Of a DNA stretch of 64,000 nt, positions 7,009 to 14,645 are shown piece by piece. Numbering within the stretch: the stretch's first letter is position 1; every line of letters begins with the position of its first letter. This DNA comes from Streptomyces sp. SJL17-4 (GTDB lineage Bacteria; Actinomycetota; Actinomycetes; Streptomycetales; Streptomycetaceae), in the NCBI RefSeq assembly GCF_036826855.1, contig NZ_CP104578.1:1860001-1924000 (forward strand). Direction: 5' to 3'. The position numbers and the translations under genes are program-made. The notes below the pieces were generated by a model, which searched no databases, was not told the DNA's origin, and saw nothing but the letters and a program-made list of their open reading frames with translations.

Positions 7009-8664
7009 ATGGCAGCAAGCACCCACACCGTGACCAACCAGGCTCCGCCCCTGGTCGGGTACGACGTCTTCATGACCGATCTCGTTCTCACGGAGGCGGT
7101 CGAACGACATCTCGCGCCGGAGCTCCTGGCGGAGGCCCGCGAGGACCTCGTCGTGCTCGGCCAGGCGGCCGGTTCGGCCCAGGTCCGGGAGTGGGGCGAG
7201 CAGGCGAACGCGAACCCGCCGCGGCTGCGGACCCACGACCGGTACGGCCACCGGATCGACGAGGTCGACTTCGATCCGGCCTGGCACCGGCTCCTCGGCA
7301 AGTCGGTGGGGGCCGGGCTGACGGACGCGTGGGGCACGCCGGGCGGTCATGTACGGCGGGCCGCCGGGTTTCTGGTGGTGTCACAGCCGGAGGCGGGGCA
7401 CGGCTGCCCGCTGTCGATGACGCACGCCGCCGTGCCCGCGCTGCGCGCCGAGCCGGAGCTCGCCGAGGTGTGGGAGCCGGCGGCCACCTCGCACGTGTAC
7501 GAGCGGGAGCTCCGCCCGGTCGCGGAGAAGCCGGGCGTCCTGCTCGGGATGGCCATGACCGAGAAGCAGGGCGGCAGCGACGTCCGGACGAACACGACGG
7601 AGGCGCGCCCGCTGGCCGCTGACGGGGAGTACGTCCTGACGGGCCACAAGTGGTTCTGTTCGGCGCCGATGTCGGACGCCTTCCTGGTCCTCGCGCAGGC
7701 ACCGGCGGGGCTCACCTGTTTCCTGGTGCCCCGGGTGCTCGCGGACGGCTCGCGCAACGCCTTCGCGATCCAGCGGCTGAAGGACAAGCTGGGCAACCGT
7801 TCGAACGCCTCCGCCGAGGTCGAGTTCGACGGGACGACCTGGGCGCGCCGGGTCGGCGAGGAGGGGCGCGGGCTCCGCACGATCATGGGCATGGTGGCGG
7901 CGACCCGGCTCGACTGCGTCCTCGGTTCGGCGGCGCTGATGCGGCAGGCGGTCGCGCAGGCCGTGCACCACAGCGCGTACCGCGAGGCCTTCGGCGGGCC
8001 GCTGATCGAGAAGCCGTTGATGCGGAACGTGCTCGCGGATCTGGCCTTGGAGTCGGAGGCGGCGACGGTCCTGGGCATGCGTCTGGCAGCGGCCTACGAC
8101 GCCGTCGACGCCGGCGGCGACGACGCCGAGCGGGAGCGGGCCCTGCTCCGTATCGCCGTTCCCGCGGCGAAGTACTGGGTCACGAAGCGGTGCACGCCGA
8201 TGGTGGCGGAGGCGCTGGAGTGCCTGGGCGGCAACGGGTACGTGGAGGAGTCCGGGATGCCCCGGCTGCTGCGGGAGTCGCCGCTCAACTCGGTCTGGGA
8301 GGGCTCGGGGAACGTCCAGGCGCTCGACGTGGTCCGGGCGCTGCGGACGGAGCCCGCCGCGCTGGACGCGTTCCTGCGGGATGTCGGGGCGGCGCGGGGC
8401 GCGGACCACCGGCTCGACCGGGCGATCCGGGGGCTGCTCGTCGAACTGGCGGACCTGGAGGGGATCGAGGCGCGGGCGCGGCGGCTCGCGGAGCGGCTCG
8501 CGCTGGTCCTCCAGGGGGCGCTGCTCGTGCGGTGGGCGCCGCCGGAGGTCGCGGACGCGTTCTGCGCGGCGCGGCTGGGCGGGGACGGCGGCGCGGCGTT
8601 CGGGACGCTGCCGCACACGCTGGACCTGCGGGCGCTCGTGGAGCGGGCGCGGGTGGCAGTCTGA
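7009..8664 (+). CDS. aidB: AidB-like acyl-CoA dehydrogenase family protein
   Basis: 551 residues, matching AidB (about 540) rather than ordinary acyl-CoA dehydrogenases (about 380). AidB-type landmarks: an N-terminal NQAPPLVGYDVFMTD segment, GMAMTEKQGGSDVRTNTT (flavin-binding region, about residues 180-200), GHKWFCSAPMSDAFLVLAQA, and ECLGGNGYVEESGMPRLLRE with SVWEGSGNVQALDVVRAL. AidB binds FAD and DNA and belongs to the alkylation-damage response in Escherichia coli; which substrate the Streptomyces members use is not known. ATG 7009 was chosen since the in-frame codons upstream run into the divergent YihY gene. Two hairpins follow the stop. Confidence 0.9.
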   Translation: MAASTHTVTNQAPPLVGYDVFMTDLVLTEAVERHLAPELLAEAREDLVVLGQAAGSAQVREWGEQANANPPRLRTHDRYGHRIDEVDFDPAWHRLLGKSVGAGLTDAWGTPGGHVRRAAGFLVVSQPEAGHGCPLSMTHAAVPALRAEPELAEVWEPAATSHVYERELRPVAEKPGVLLGMAMTEKQGGSDVRTNTTEARPLAADGEYVLTGHKWFCSAPMSDAFLVLAQAPAGLTCFLVPRVLADGSRNAFAIQRLKDKLGNRSNASAEVEFDGTTWARRVGEEGRGLRTIMGMVAATRLDCVLGSAALMRQAVAQAVHHSAYREAFGGPLIEKPLMRNVLADLALESEAATVLGMRLAAAYDAVDAGGDDAERERALLRIAVPAAKYWVTKRCTPMVAEALECLGGNGYVEESGMPRLLRESPLNSVWEGSGNVQALDVVRALRTEPAALDAFLRDVGAARGADHRLDRAIRGLLVELADLEGIEARARRLAERLALVLQGALLVRWAPPEVADAFCAARLGGDGGAAFGTLPHTLDLRALVERARVAV

Positions 8665-8694
8665 GGCGACCGACGTACACCCGGGGGAAGTTCG

Positions 8695-8736
8695 CCGCGC
8701 GTGCCAGGGGTGGACCGCAAGGGTCGGCACGCGCGG
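8695..8736 (+). terminator. Hairpin after aidB
   Basis: A perfect 11-bp stem (ccgcgcgtgcc with ggcacgcgcgg) with a 20-base loop, followed by aaaag, starting 31 bp after the aidB stop. The long loop is unusual for a terminator, so a protein-binding or leader role is also possible. Confidence 0.5.
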
Positions 8737-8744
8737 AAAAGCGG

Positions 8745-8774
8745 GGGTGGTGCTGCGCCGACACGGCACCACCC
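8745..8774 (+). terminator. Second hairpin between aidB and the GAF regulator
   Basis: A 9-bp stem (gggtggtgc with gcaccaccc) and a 12-base loop directly after the first hairpin. Either a tandem terminator or part of the leader of the regulator gene that starts at 8951. The rest of the gap (8775-8950) shows no clear promoter. Confidence 0.4.
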
Positions 8775-8950
8775 GCCGCTCGCACCAGCTTCACCCAGGG
8801 GGCCGGTCGGCGACCAGAGTTGCAAAGGGTTGCAGGATTACCCGAACCGGGCCTCGCCGGACGGTTCCGAACGGCACGATGGGCACCGACACTCCGGACA
8901 TCTGCCTCGTGCAGAACCGATACAGCACTCCGGGTGGCTGGGAGAGACCG

Positions 8951-10252
8951 ATGAATAACACGCAGCTCGACATGAAGCGCCTCGCCGCCATGGACGCCGC
9001 CCACGCCACCCGGCTGCTCCACCGGGTCCGCGAGGAGACGCTCGCCGGCCGTACGCCGCCGATCGCGCCCCGCGCGGTGATCGACGCGTCCTGGCAGCGG
9101 ATGGCCCGGCTGGGGCTCGATCCCGACCAGGGCACGAGCAGTGTGCTCCTCCAGCGCGACGAGCTGGAGGAGCGGCGCAGGACCACGCTCCTCTCCGAGG
9201 TCATGCAGACGCTCAGCGGCGGGCTCGCCGGCATCGCCGACACCTCCCTCCAGATCATGGTGGTCACCGACGAGCACGGCCGGGTGCTGTGGCGGCAGGG
9301 GAACCTCGCGGTGATGCGGCAGGCGAACGGCATCTGTCTGGAGGAGGGCGCGGCCTGGACCGAGCACACCGCCGGGACGAACGCGGTCGGTACGGCCCTC
9401 GCCATGGGCCGGGCGGTGCAGGTGCACTCCGCCGAGCACTACGTCCAGGCGCTCCACAACTGGACCTGCGCCGCCGCGCCCGTGCACGACCCGCGCGACC
9501 GTCGGCTGCTCGGCATCCTGGACGTGAGCGGTCCCGCGTCCAGCTTCCATCCGGCGATGCTGGCCCTGGTCGGTTCGGTGGCCCAGCTCGCCGAGGCGGA
9601 GATGCGGGAGCGGCACCGCCGCTCGGTCGAGCGGCTTCGGGCGGTGGCAGCGCCGATCCTGTGCCGGGTGGGCGGCCGGGCCGTCGCGGTGGACGCCCAC
9701 GGCTGGACGGCGGCGGTGACGGGGCTCGCGCCGGTGGACCGGATCGCGCTGCCGAAGTCCTTCAGGTCCGGCCGGATGTGGCTGCCCTCGCTCGGCGTCT
9801 GCGCGGTGGAGCCGCTGCCGGGCGGCTGGCTGCTGCGGGTCGAGGACGAGACGGCGGCGGAGGAGCCGGGCGCGGCGGCGGCGAGCCGGGTGGTGCTCGA
9901 CCTGAGCAGGCCGCGCCGCTGGACGGTGTCCGTCTCGGGTGCGGCCGGCAGCTGGCAGCAGGAGCTCAGCCCCCGGCACGCCGAGCTCCTCTACGTCCTG
10001 GCGATGCACCGGGACGGCCGGACGGCGGCGGAGCTGGCGGACGACGTGTTCGGGGACCGTACGCGGACGGTGACCGTACGGGCGGAGATGTCCCGGGTAC
10101 GCCGGAACCTGGCCGGGGTCCTGGCGCACCGCCCGTACCGCTTCAGCGAGGAGGTCGCGGTGGAGGTCCTCCGCCCGGAACGCCCGGCGGACCTGCTGCC
10201 CCACTCCCTGGCACCGGCGGTACGGGGCCCGCGCACGGGGACGAACGCGTAG
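8951..10252 (+). CDS. GAF-domain regulator with C-terminal winged helix (AcoR-like, no AAA+ domain)
   Basis: 433 residues from ATG 8951 with gggagag as ribosome site. Residues about 80-220 form a GAF domain with the AcoR-type signature WTEHTAGTNAVGTALAMGRA and HNWTCAAAPVHDPRDRRLLG. There is no sigma-54 activator AAA+ module; instead the C terminus (about 335-405) is a winged helix (LSPRHAELLYVLAMHRDGRT then TVTVRAEMSRVRRNLAG). It is therefore probably a sigma-70-type transcription factor with a small-molecule or redox GAF sensor. The usual companions of this family in Streptomyces include aldehyde or alcohol dehydrogenases, none of which is adjacent here. Confidence 0.8.
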   Translation: MNNTQLDMKRLAAMDAAHATRLLHRVREETLAGRTPPIAPRAVIDASWQRMARLGLDPDQGTSSVLLQRDELEERRRTTLLSEVMQTLSGGLAGIADTSLQIMVVTDEHGRVLWRQGNLAVMRQANGICLEEGAAWTEHTAGTNAVGTALAMGRAVQVHSAEHYVQALHNWTCAAAPVHDPRDRRLLGILDVSGPASSFHPAMLALVGSVAQLAEAEMRERHRRSVERLRAVAAPILCRVGGRAVAVDAHGWTAAVTGLAPVDRIALPKSFRSGRMWLPSLGVCAVEPLPGGWLLRVEDETAAEEPGAAAASRVVLDLSRPRRWTVSVSGAAGSWQQELSPRHAELLYVLAMHRDGRTAAELADDVFGDRTRTVTVRAEMSRVRRNLAGVLAHRPYRFSEEVAVEVLRPERPADLLPHSLAPAVRGPRTGTNA

Positions 10253-10415
10253 GGCGCCGCGGATCGGGGCCGCGCGCGGCGCCGGCTGCGTGGCTGCGGG
10301 CGGCTGCCTCGGGCTGTCCAGCATCCGGACACCCTGGACCGGCCGCCCGGCAGCCGGGCCCCCGTCACCCGGCCCCCTGTCGCCGTGCCGGGCGGGGTCG
10401 TGATGCGATGAGCCC

Positions 10416-10985
10416 ATGCGCATCACTCTCACCACCTGGTCCCTCGAACAGACCTCACCGTCCGACCTCCGCCCCTCCCCCGTCCCGGAGGGGGACGACA
10501 TCACGATCGCGCGGGCCGCGGTCCCGTCGCCGGAGTACAGCCGCTTCCTCTATACGGCGGTCGGCGGCGACATCCGCTGGAACGACCGGCTGTCGCTGAC
10601 GTACAAGCAGTGGCAGGAGATCGTCGAGAAGCCGGGCGCAGAGATCTGGGTGGCGTACGACAAGGGGACGCCGGCCGGGTACGTGGAGCTGGACCCGCAG
10701 GACGACGGCGTCGTGGAGATCGTCTACTTCGGCCTGATCCCGGCCTTCCGGGGGCGCCGGATCGGTGGTCACCTGCTGTCGTACGGGGTGGCGCGGGCCT
10801 GGGACCTGGCCGAGCGCTGGCCGGAGCGGGAGGCGACGAAGCGCGTCTGGCTGCACACCTGCTCGCTCGACGGCCCGCACGCGATGGCGAACTACGAGCG
10901 CCGGGGCTTCCGGCTCTTCGACACGAAGGTGGAGGAGGTCGAGGAGACCGAGACGCCGGGACCGTGGCCGGGCGCCCACGCCTGA
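10416..10985 (+). CDS. GNAT-family N-acetyltransferase
   Basis: 189 residues from ATG 10416. The acetyl-CoA-binding core is clear: YVELDPQDDGVVEIVYFGLI (beta 4), then PAFRGRRIGGHLLSYGVARA with the R-G-x-G-I-G-type loop, and LHTCSLDGPHAMANYERRGF at beta 5/6. The acceptor substrate cannot be predicted. A strong terminator lies about 85 bp downstream, so it is probably monocistronic. The 163 bp before it contain only GC-rich sequence without a clear signal. Confidence 0.88.
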   Translation: MRITLTTWSLEQTSPSDLRPSPVPEGDDITIARAAVPSPEYSRFLYTAVGGDIRWNDRLSLTYKQWQEIVEKPGAEIWVAYDKGTPAGYVELDPQDDGVVEIVYFGLIPAFRGRRIGGHLLSYGVARAWDLAERWPEREATKRVWLHTCSLDGPHAMANYERRGFRLFDTKVEEVEETETPGPWPGAHA

Positions 10986-11068
10986 CGTCGCCCGGCGCGT
11001 CGCCCGTGCGTGCCCCTCGGTGCACGACGCCCGGCGCGCCGCCCCGTGCATCGCGCCGAAGACCCGTG

Positions 11069-11092
11069 AAGGGGCCCTGATCAGGGCCCCTT
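11069..11092 (+). terminator. Perfect 24-bp palindromic terminator
   Basis: The 24 bases are fully self-complementary around a central gatc (arm aaggggccctga) and end in a short T run. It separates the acetyltransferase from the sulfur operon and would work in both directions. Confidence 0.8.
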
Positions 11093-11114
11093 TCGCGTGA
11101 CCCAGACCACACCA

Positions 11115-11129
11115 TCTCGCTAAGCGAGA
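11115..11129. promoter_or_regulatory. 7-1-7 inverted repeat upstream of the sulfur operon
   Basis: tctcgct-a-agcgaga is a perfect inverted repeat about 64 bp before the leader-peptide start, just ahead of a possible -10 region (gactat near 11130). A plausible operator for the regulator of the sulfate-assimilation genes; the binding protein is unknown. Confidence 0.45.
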
Positions 11130-11192
11130 CGACTATGTCCGCATTCTGGACGATGCTGGACTGGGTCCAAAGTCCCGTGACACGCTTCCGTC

Positions 11193-11276
11193 ATGTCTGG
11201 AACTGGAATTGCCTTGGTGAGTCGGCGGCACGTCGACCTAGGCCGCATGTCCAGCGCCATCTGTCCGGCGCGCTGA
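11193..11276 (+). CDS. 27-residue leader peptide of the sulfite reductase operon
   Basis: ATG 11193 to TGA 11276. The core SRRHVDLGRMSSAIC is the signature of short Streptomyces peptides that annotators call 'putative leader peptide', found before sulfur-metabolism genes. It has one Cys codon (residue 24, TGT) four codons before the stop, which fits sensing of charged tRNA-Cys by ribosome stalling. The gap to the sulfite reductase start is 136 bp and holds two mutually exclusive stem-loops. The peptide itself is probably not functional as a protein. The identification is by remembered family pattern; the attenuation mechanism is inference. Confidence 0.8.
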   Translation: MSGTGIALVSRRHVDLGRMSSAICPAR

Positions 11277-11327
11277 GAGAACCAGCACCGCCGCGATCAC
11301 TTTTCAGCACGACTCTGCCCGACCCTG

Positions 11328-11375
11328 CTGCGCACTGACGCGCCACCCTCCGACCTGCGCGCCAGTGTGCAGGTC
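11328..11375 (+). promoter_or_regulatory. Candidate attenuator: two mutually exclusive stems before sirA
   Basis: Stem A pairs ctgcgcactg (11328-11337) with cagtgtgcag (11363-11372), 10 bp with one G-U. Stem B pairs gacctgc (11352-11358) with gcaggtc (11369-11375), 7 bp. They compete for bases 11369-11372. Stem B lies 38 bp before the sirA ATG and is not followed by a T run, so it could act on translation or Rho rather than on intrinsic termination. Folding energies were not calculated. Confidence 0.45.
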
Positions 11376-11412
11376 AGAGCCGCCCTCTCGCAGTCCCGAA
11401 GGACAAGACGCC

Positions 11413-13110
11413 ATGGCCGCCACCCCGGAAAACCCCACTCCCGCCGCCGCACGCCGCAAGACCGGGCGCCACCGTGGCGAGGGTCAGTGGGCCGTGGGGC
11501 ACTTCACCCCCCTGAACGGCAATGAGCAGTTCAAGAAGGACGACGACGGTCTCAACGTACGGACACGTATTGAGACGGTCTACTCGAAGCGCGGATTCGA
11601 CTCCATCGACCCCAACGACCTGCGCGGACGCATGCGCTGGTGGGGCCTCTACACCCAGCGCAAGCAGGGTCTGGACGGCACCAAGACGGGTGTCCTGGAG
11701 CCGGAGGAGCTGGACGACGAGTACTTCATGCTCCGCGTCCGTATCGACGGCGGCCGGCTGACCACCGAGCAGCTCCGGGTCATCGGCGAGATCTCCGAGG
11801 AGTTCGCCCGCGGCACCGCCGACATCACGGACCGGCAGAACGTCCAGTACCACTGGATCCGCATCGAGGACGTCCCCGAGATCTGGAACCGCCTGGAGGC
11901 GGTCGGCCTCTCCACCACCGAGGCCTGCGGCGACACCCCGCGTGTCATCCTCGGCTCCCCGGTGGCCGGCATCGCGGCCGACGAGATCATCGACGGCACG
12001 CCCGCGATCGACGAGATCTACCGTCGGATCGTCGGCAACAAGGACTTCTCCAACCTGCCCCGCAAGTTCAAGTCCGCGGTCTCCGGCTCGCCGCAGCTCG
12101 ACGTGGCGCACGAGATCAACGACATCGCCTTCGTCGGCGTGAACCACCCGGAGCACGGCCCCGGCTTCGACGTCTGGGTCGGCGGCGGTCTCTCCACCAA
12201 CCCCAAGCTGGGCGTCCGCCTCGGCACCTGGGTCTCCCTCGACGAGGTCCCGGACGTCTACACGGGCGTCATCTCGATCTTCCGCGACTACGGCTACCGG
12301 CGGCTGCGCAACCGCGCCCGTCTGAAGTTCCTCGTCGCCGACTGGGGCCCGGAGAAGTTCCGCCAGGTCCTGGAGGACGAGTACCTCCAGCGGAAGCTCA
12401 CCGACGGCCCCGCCCCCGAGCAGCCCGCCGGCCAGTGGCGCGACCACATGGGCGTGCACCGGCAGCAGGACGGCCGCTTCTACATCGGCTTCGCCCCGCG
12501 CGTGGGCCGGGTCGACGGCGCCACCCTGACCAAGATCGCCGGCCTGGCCGAGCAGCACGGCTCCGGCCGTCTGCGGACCACCGCGGACCAGAAGATGATC
12601 CTGCTCGACGTCGAGGAGGCGCAGGTCGACTCGGCCGTCGCCGCCCTGGAGGCGCTCGACCTACGGGTGAACCCGACCCCGTTCCGGCGCGGCACGATGG
12701 CCTGCACCGGCATCGAGTTCTGCAAGCTCGCGATCGTCGAGACCAAGGCCCGCGGCGCCTCGCTCATCGACGAACTGGAGCGCCGCATCCCGGAGTTCGA
12801 CGAGCCGCTGACGATCAACATCAACGGCTGCCCGAACGCCTGCGCCCGCATCCAGGTCGCGGACATCGGCCTCAAGGGCCAGCTGGTCCTGGACGACGAC
12901 GGCAACCGCGTCGAGGGCTACCAGGTGCACCTGGGCGGCGCGCTCGGCCTGGAGGCCGGCTTCGGCCGCAAGGTCCGCGGCCTCAAGGTCACCGCGACCG
13001 AGCTCCCCGACTACGTGGAGCGGGTCCTCAAGCGCTTCCAGGCGGAGCGCGAGACCGGCGAGCGCTTCGCGACCTGGGCGGCCCGCGCCTCCGAGGAGGC
13101 GCTCTCGTGA
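11413..13110 (+). CDS. sirA: Ferredoxin-dependent sulfite reductase
   Basis: 565 residues from ATG 11413. Reduces sulfite to sulfide using a siroheme coupled to a [4Fe-4S] cluster. The four cluster cysteines are C431 and C437 (CTGIEFC) and C473 and C477 (CPNAC), the standard C-x5-C and C-x3-C pairs. Y80 (WWGLYTQRK) and C172 (TEACGDTPR) are 92 residues apart, exactly as the covalently linked Tyr-Cys pair of the Mycobacterium tuberculosis enzyme, which marks it as a sulfite rather than nitrite reductase. First enzyme gene of the operon; its stop overlaps the next short frame (GTGA). Also called nirA or cysI in other annotations. Confidence 0.96.
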   Translation: MAATPENPTPAAARRKTGRHRGEGQWAVGHFTPLNGNEQFKKDDDGLNVRTRIETVYSKRGFDSIDPNDLRGRMRWWGLYTQRKQGLDGTKTGVLEPEELDDEYFMLRVRIDGGRLTTEQLRVIGEISEEFARGTADITDRQNVQYHWIRIEDVPEIWNRLEAVGLSTTEACGDTPRVILGSPVAGIAADEIIDGTPAIDEIYRRIVGNKDFSNLPRKFKSAVSGSPQLDVAHEINDIAFVGVNHPEHGPGFDVWVGGGLSTNPKLGVRLGTWVSLDEVPDVYTGVISIFRDYGYRRLRNRARLKFLVADWGPEKFRQVLEDEYLQRKLTDGPAPEQPAGQWRDHMGVHRQQDGRFYIGFAPRVGRVDGATLTKIAGLAEQHGSGRLRTTADQKMILLDVEEAQVDSAVAALEALDLRVNPTPFRRGTMACTGIEFCKLAIVETKARGASLIDELERRIPEFDEPLTININGCPNACARIQVADIGLKGQLVLDDDGNRVEGYQVHLGGALGLEAGFGRKVRGLKVTATELPDYVERVLKRFQAERETGERFATWAARASEEALS

Positions 13111-13202
13111 GCGACGCACGCGCGGCCGCCGGGCTGCGGACGACAGCGAAAGCCGCACCTCTCCGCCGCGCGGGCGGAGAAGCGAACAAGGAGGCACTGT
13201 GA
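13107..13202 (+). CDS. Possible 31-residue coupling ORF between sirA and the zinc-ribbon gene
   Basis: A GTG overlapping the sirA stop (GTGA) opens a 31-codon frame that ends in a TGA overlapping the GTG of the next gene. It contains the next gene's ribosome site (caaggaggcact) near its end. The peptide is Ala/Arg-rich with no domain. It may only serve to carry ribosomes across the gap, or be chance. Confidence 0.25.
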   Translation: MSDARAAAGLRTTAKAAPLRRAGGEANKEAL

Positions 13203-13378
13203 GCGAGCGTGCGGCCCCCTTCTTCTGCCCCTACTGCGGCGACGAGGACCTGCGTCCCAACGAGCAGGGTCACGGCGCCTGGGAATGCGCCGCGTGCAGT
13301 CGAGCCTTCCAGTTGAAGTTCCTGGGGCTGCTCGCCCCCGGAACTTCGGGCAACACCCCTGGAGGGAAAGAGATATGA
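13199..13378 (+). CDS. Small zinc-ribbon protein of the sulfate-assimilation operon
   Basis: 59 residues from GTG 13199 with an excellent AGGAGG site. Four cysteines make a classical zinc ribbon: C10 and C13 (CPYCG) and C30 and C33 (CAAC). The C-terminal half ends in FQLKFLGLLAPG. It overlaps cysH by ATATGA. The same position between the sulfite reductase and cysH is occupied by a small protein in other Streptomyces (I recall SCO6101 in S. coelicolor), so it is a conserved operon member. Possible roles are an electron-transfer or metal-handling accessory to the Fe-S enzymes on either side; none is shown by sequence. Confidence 0.85.
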   Translation: MSERAAPFFCPYCGDEDLRPNEQGHGAWECAACSRAFQLKFLGLLAPGTSGNTPGGKEI

Positions 13379-14082
13379 CGACGACTCACGACACGACCAC
13401 GGCCGACCTCAAGGCACTCGCCGAGCAGGCCGGCCGCGATCTGGAGGACGCCTCCGCGCTGGAGATCCTCCGCTGGGCCGTGGACACCTTCGGTGAGGGC
13501 TTCTGCGTCACCTCCTCCATGGAGGACGCGGTCGTCGCCCACCTCGCCTCCCGGGTCCGGCCCGGCGTGGACGTCGTCTTCCTCGACACGGGCTACCACT
13601 TCGAGGAGACCATCGGCACCCGTGACGCCGTGGACGCCGTCATGGACGTCCACGTCATCACCCTGACTCCGCGTCAGACGGTGGCCGAGCAGGACGCCGA
13701 GTACGGCCCGAAGCTCCACGACCGCGACCCCGACCTGTGCTGCGCGCTGCGCAAGGTCAAGCCCCTCGAAGAGGGCCTGACCCGGTACAGCGCCTGGGCG
13801 ACCGGGCTGCGCCGCGACGAGTCCCCCACCCGGGCGAACACCCCGGTCGTCGGCTGGGACGAGAAGCGCCGCAAGGTCAAGGTCTCCCCCATCGCCCGCT
13901 GGACGCAGGACGACGTCGACGCGTACGTCACGGAGCACGGCGTCCTCACCAACCCGCTCCTGATGGACGGTTACGCCTCCGTCGGCTGCGCCCCCTGCAC
14001 CCGCCGCGTCCTGGAGGGCGAGGACGCCCGCGCCGGACGCTGGGCGGGCCGTGGCAAGACCGAATGCGGGCTGCACGGATGA
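13375..14082 (+). CDS. cysH: Phosphoadenylyl/adenylyl-sulfate reductase
   Basis: 235 residues from ATG 13375. Reduces activated sulfate to sulfite with thioredoxin. PP-loop fold: VTSSMEDAVVAHLAS (about 45-59) and FLDTGYHFEETIGTRD. C122/C123 (LCCALRKVKPL) and C205/C208 (CAPC) are the [4Fe-4S] ligands that mark the APS-type enzyme; C231 in KTECGLHG at the C terminus is the catalytic cysteine. It overlaps the zinc-ribbon gene upstream and cysC downstream by four bases each. Because cysC is also present, either APS or PAPS could be the substrate, but the Fe-S cysteines favour APS. Confidence 0.96.
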   Translation: MTTTHDTTTADLKALAEQAGRDLEDASALEILRWAVDTFGEGFCVTSSMEDAVVAHLASRVRPGVDVVFLDTGYHFEETIGTRDAVDAVMDVHVITLTPRQTVAEQDAEYGPKLHDRDPDLCCALRKVKPLEEGLTRYSAWATGLRRDESPTRANTPVVGWDEKRRKVKVSPIARWTQDDVDAYVTEHGVLTNPLLMDGYASVGCAPCTRRVLEGEDARAGRWAGRGKTECGLHG

Positions 14083-14645
14083 CGGACACTCAGGAAGTTC
14101 AGGAGAAGCACGTGACGGGTGCCACCATCTGGCTCACCGGCCTGCCGAGCGCCGGCAAGACCACCATCGCGTACGAGCTGGCCGGCCGGCTCCGCGAGGA
14201 GGGCCACCGCGTCGAGGTGCTCGACGGCGACGAGATCCGCGAGTTCCTCTCCGCGGGCCTCGGCTTCAGCCGCGAGGACCGGCACACGAACGTGCAGCGG
14301 ATCGGGTTCGTCGCGGAGCTGCTCGCCTCCAACGGCGTGAAGGCCCTCGTCCCCGTCATCGCCCCGTACGAGGACAGCCGCGAGGCGGTCCGCAAGCGCC
14401 ACGCCTCCGAAGGCACGCCCTACGTCGAGGTGCACGTCGCCACCCCGGTGGACGTCTGCTCCGTACGCGACGTGAAGGGTCTCTACGCCAAGCAGGCCGC
14501 CGGCGAGATCAGCGGCCTCACCGGCGTCGACGACCCGTACGACGAGCCGCGCGATCCGGATCTGCGGATCGAGTCCCACACCCAGACCGTGCAGGAGTCC
14601 GCGGCGCAGCTCCACGCGCTGCTCACCGAGAGGGGTCTGCTGTGA
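14079..14645 (+). CDS. cysC: Adenylylsulfate kinase
   Basis: 188 residues from ATG 14079, overlapping the cysH stop (ATGA). Phosphorylates APS to PAPS. P-loop GLPSAGKT at 21-28; LDGDEIREFLSAGLGFSRED with NVQRIGFVAELL, and PYEDSREAVRKR are the APS-binding segments. A GTG at 14112 is an alternative start. Finding an APS kinase next to a cluster-bearing (APS-type) CysH means PAPS is probably made for other uses as well, such as sulfation. Confidence 0.95.
   Translation: MTDTQEVQEKHVTGATIWLTGLPSAGKTTIAYELAGRLREEGHRVEVLDGDEIREFLSAGLGFSREDRHTNVQRIGFVAELLASNGVKALVPVIAPYEDSREAVRKRHASEGTPYVEVHVATPVDVCSVRDVKGLYAKQAAGEISGLTGVDDPYDEPRDPDLRIESHTQTVQESAAQLHALLTERGLL

Noticed and set aside
4889..7033. A 714-codon plus-strand open frame across the AraC and YihY genes
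   Set aside because: It is the antisense shadow of two genes with clear domains; its composition (Gly, Asp, Glu, Arg rich) is what reverse reading of GC-rich coding DNA gives.
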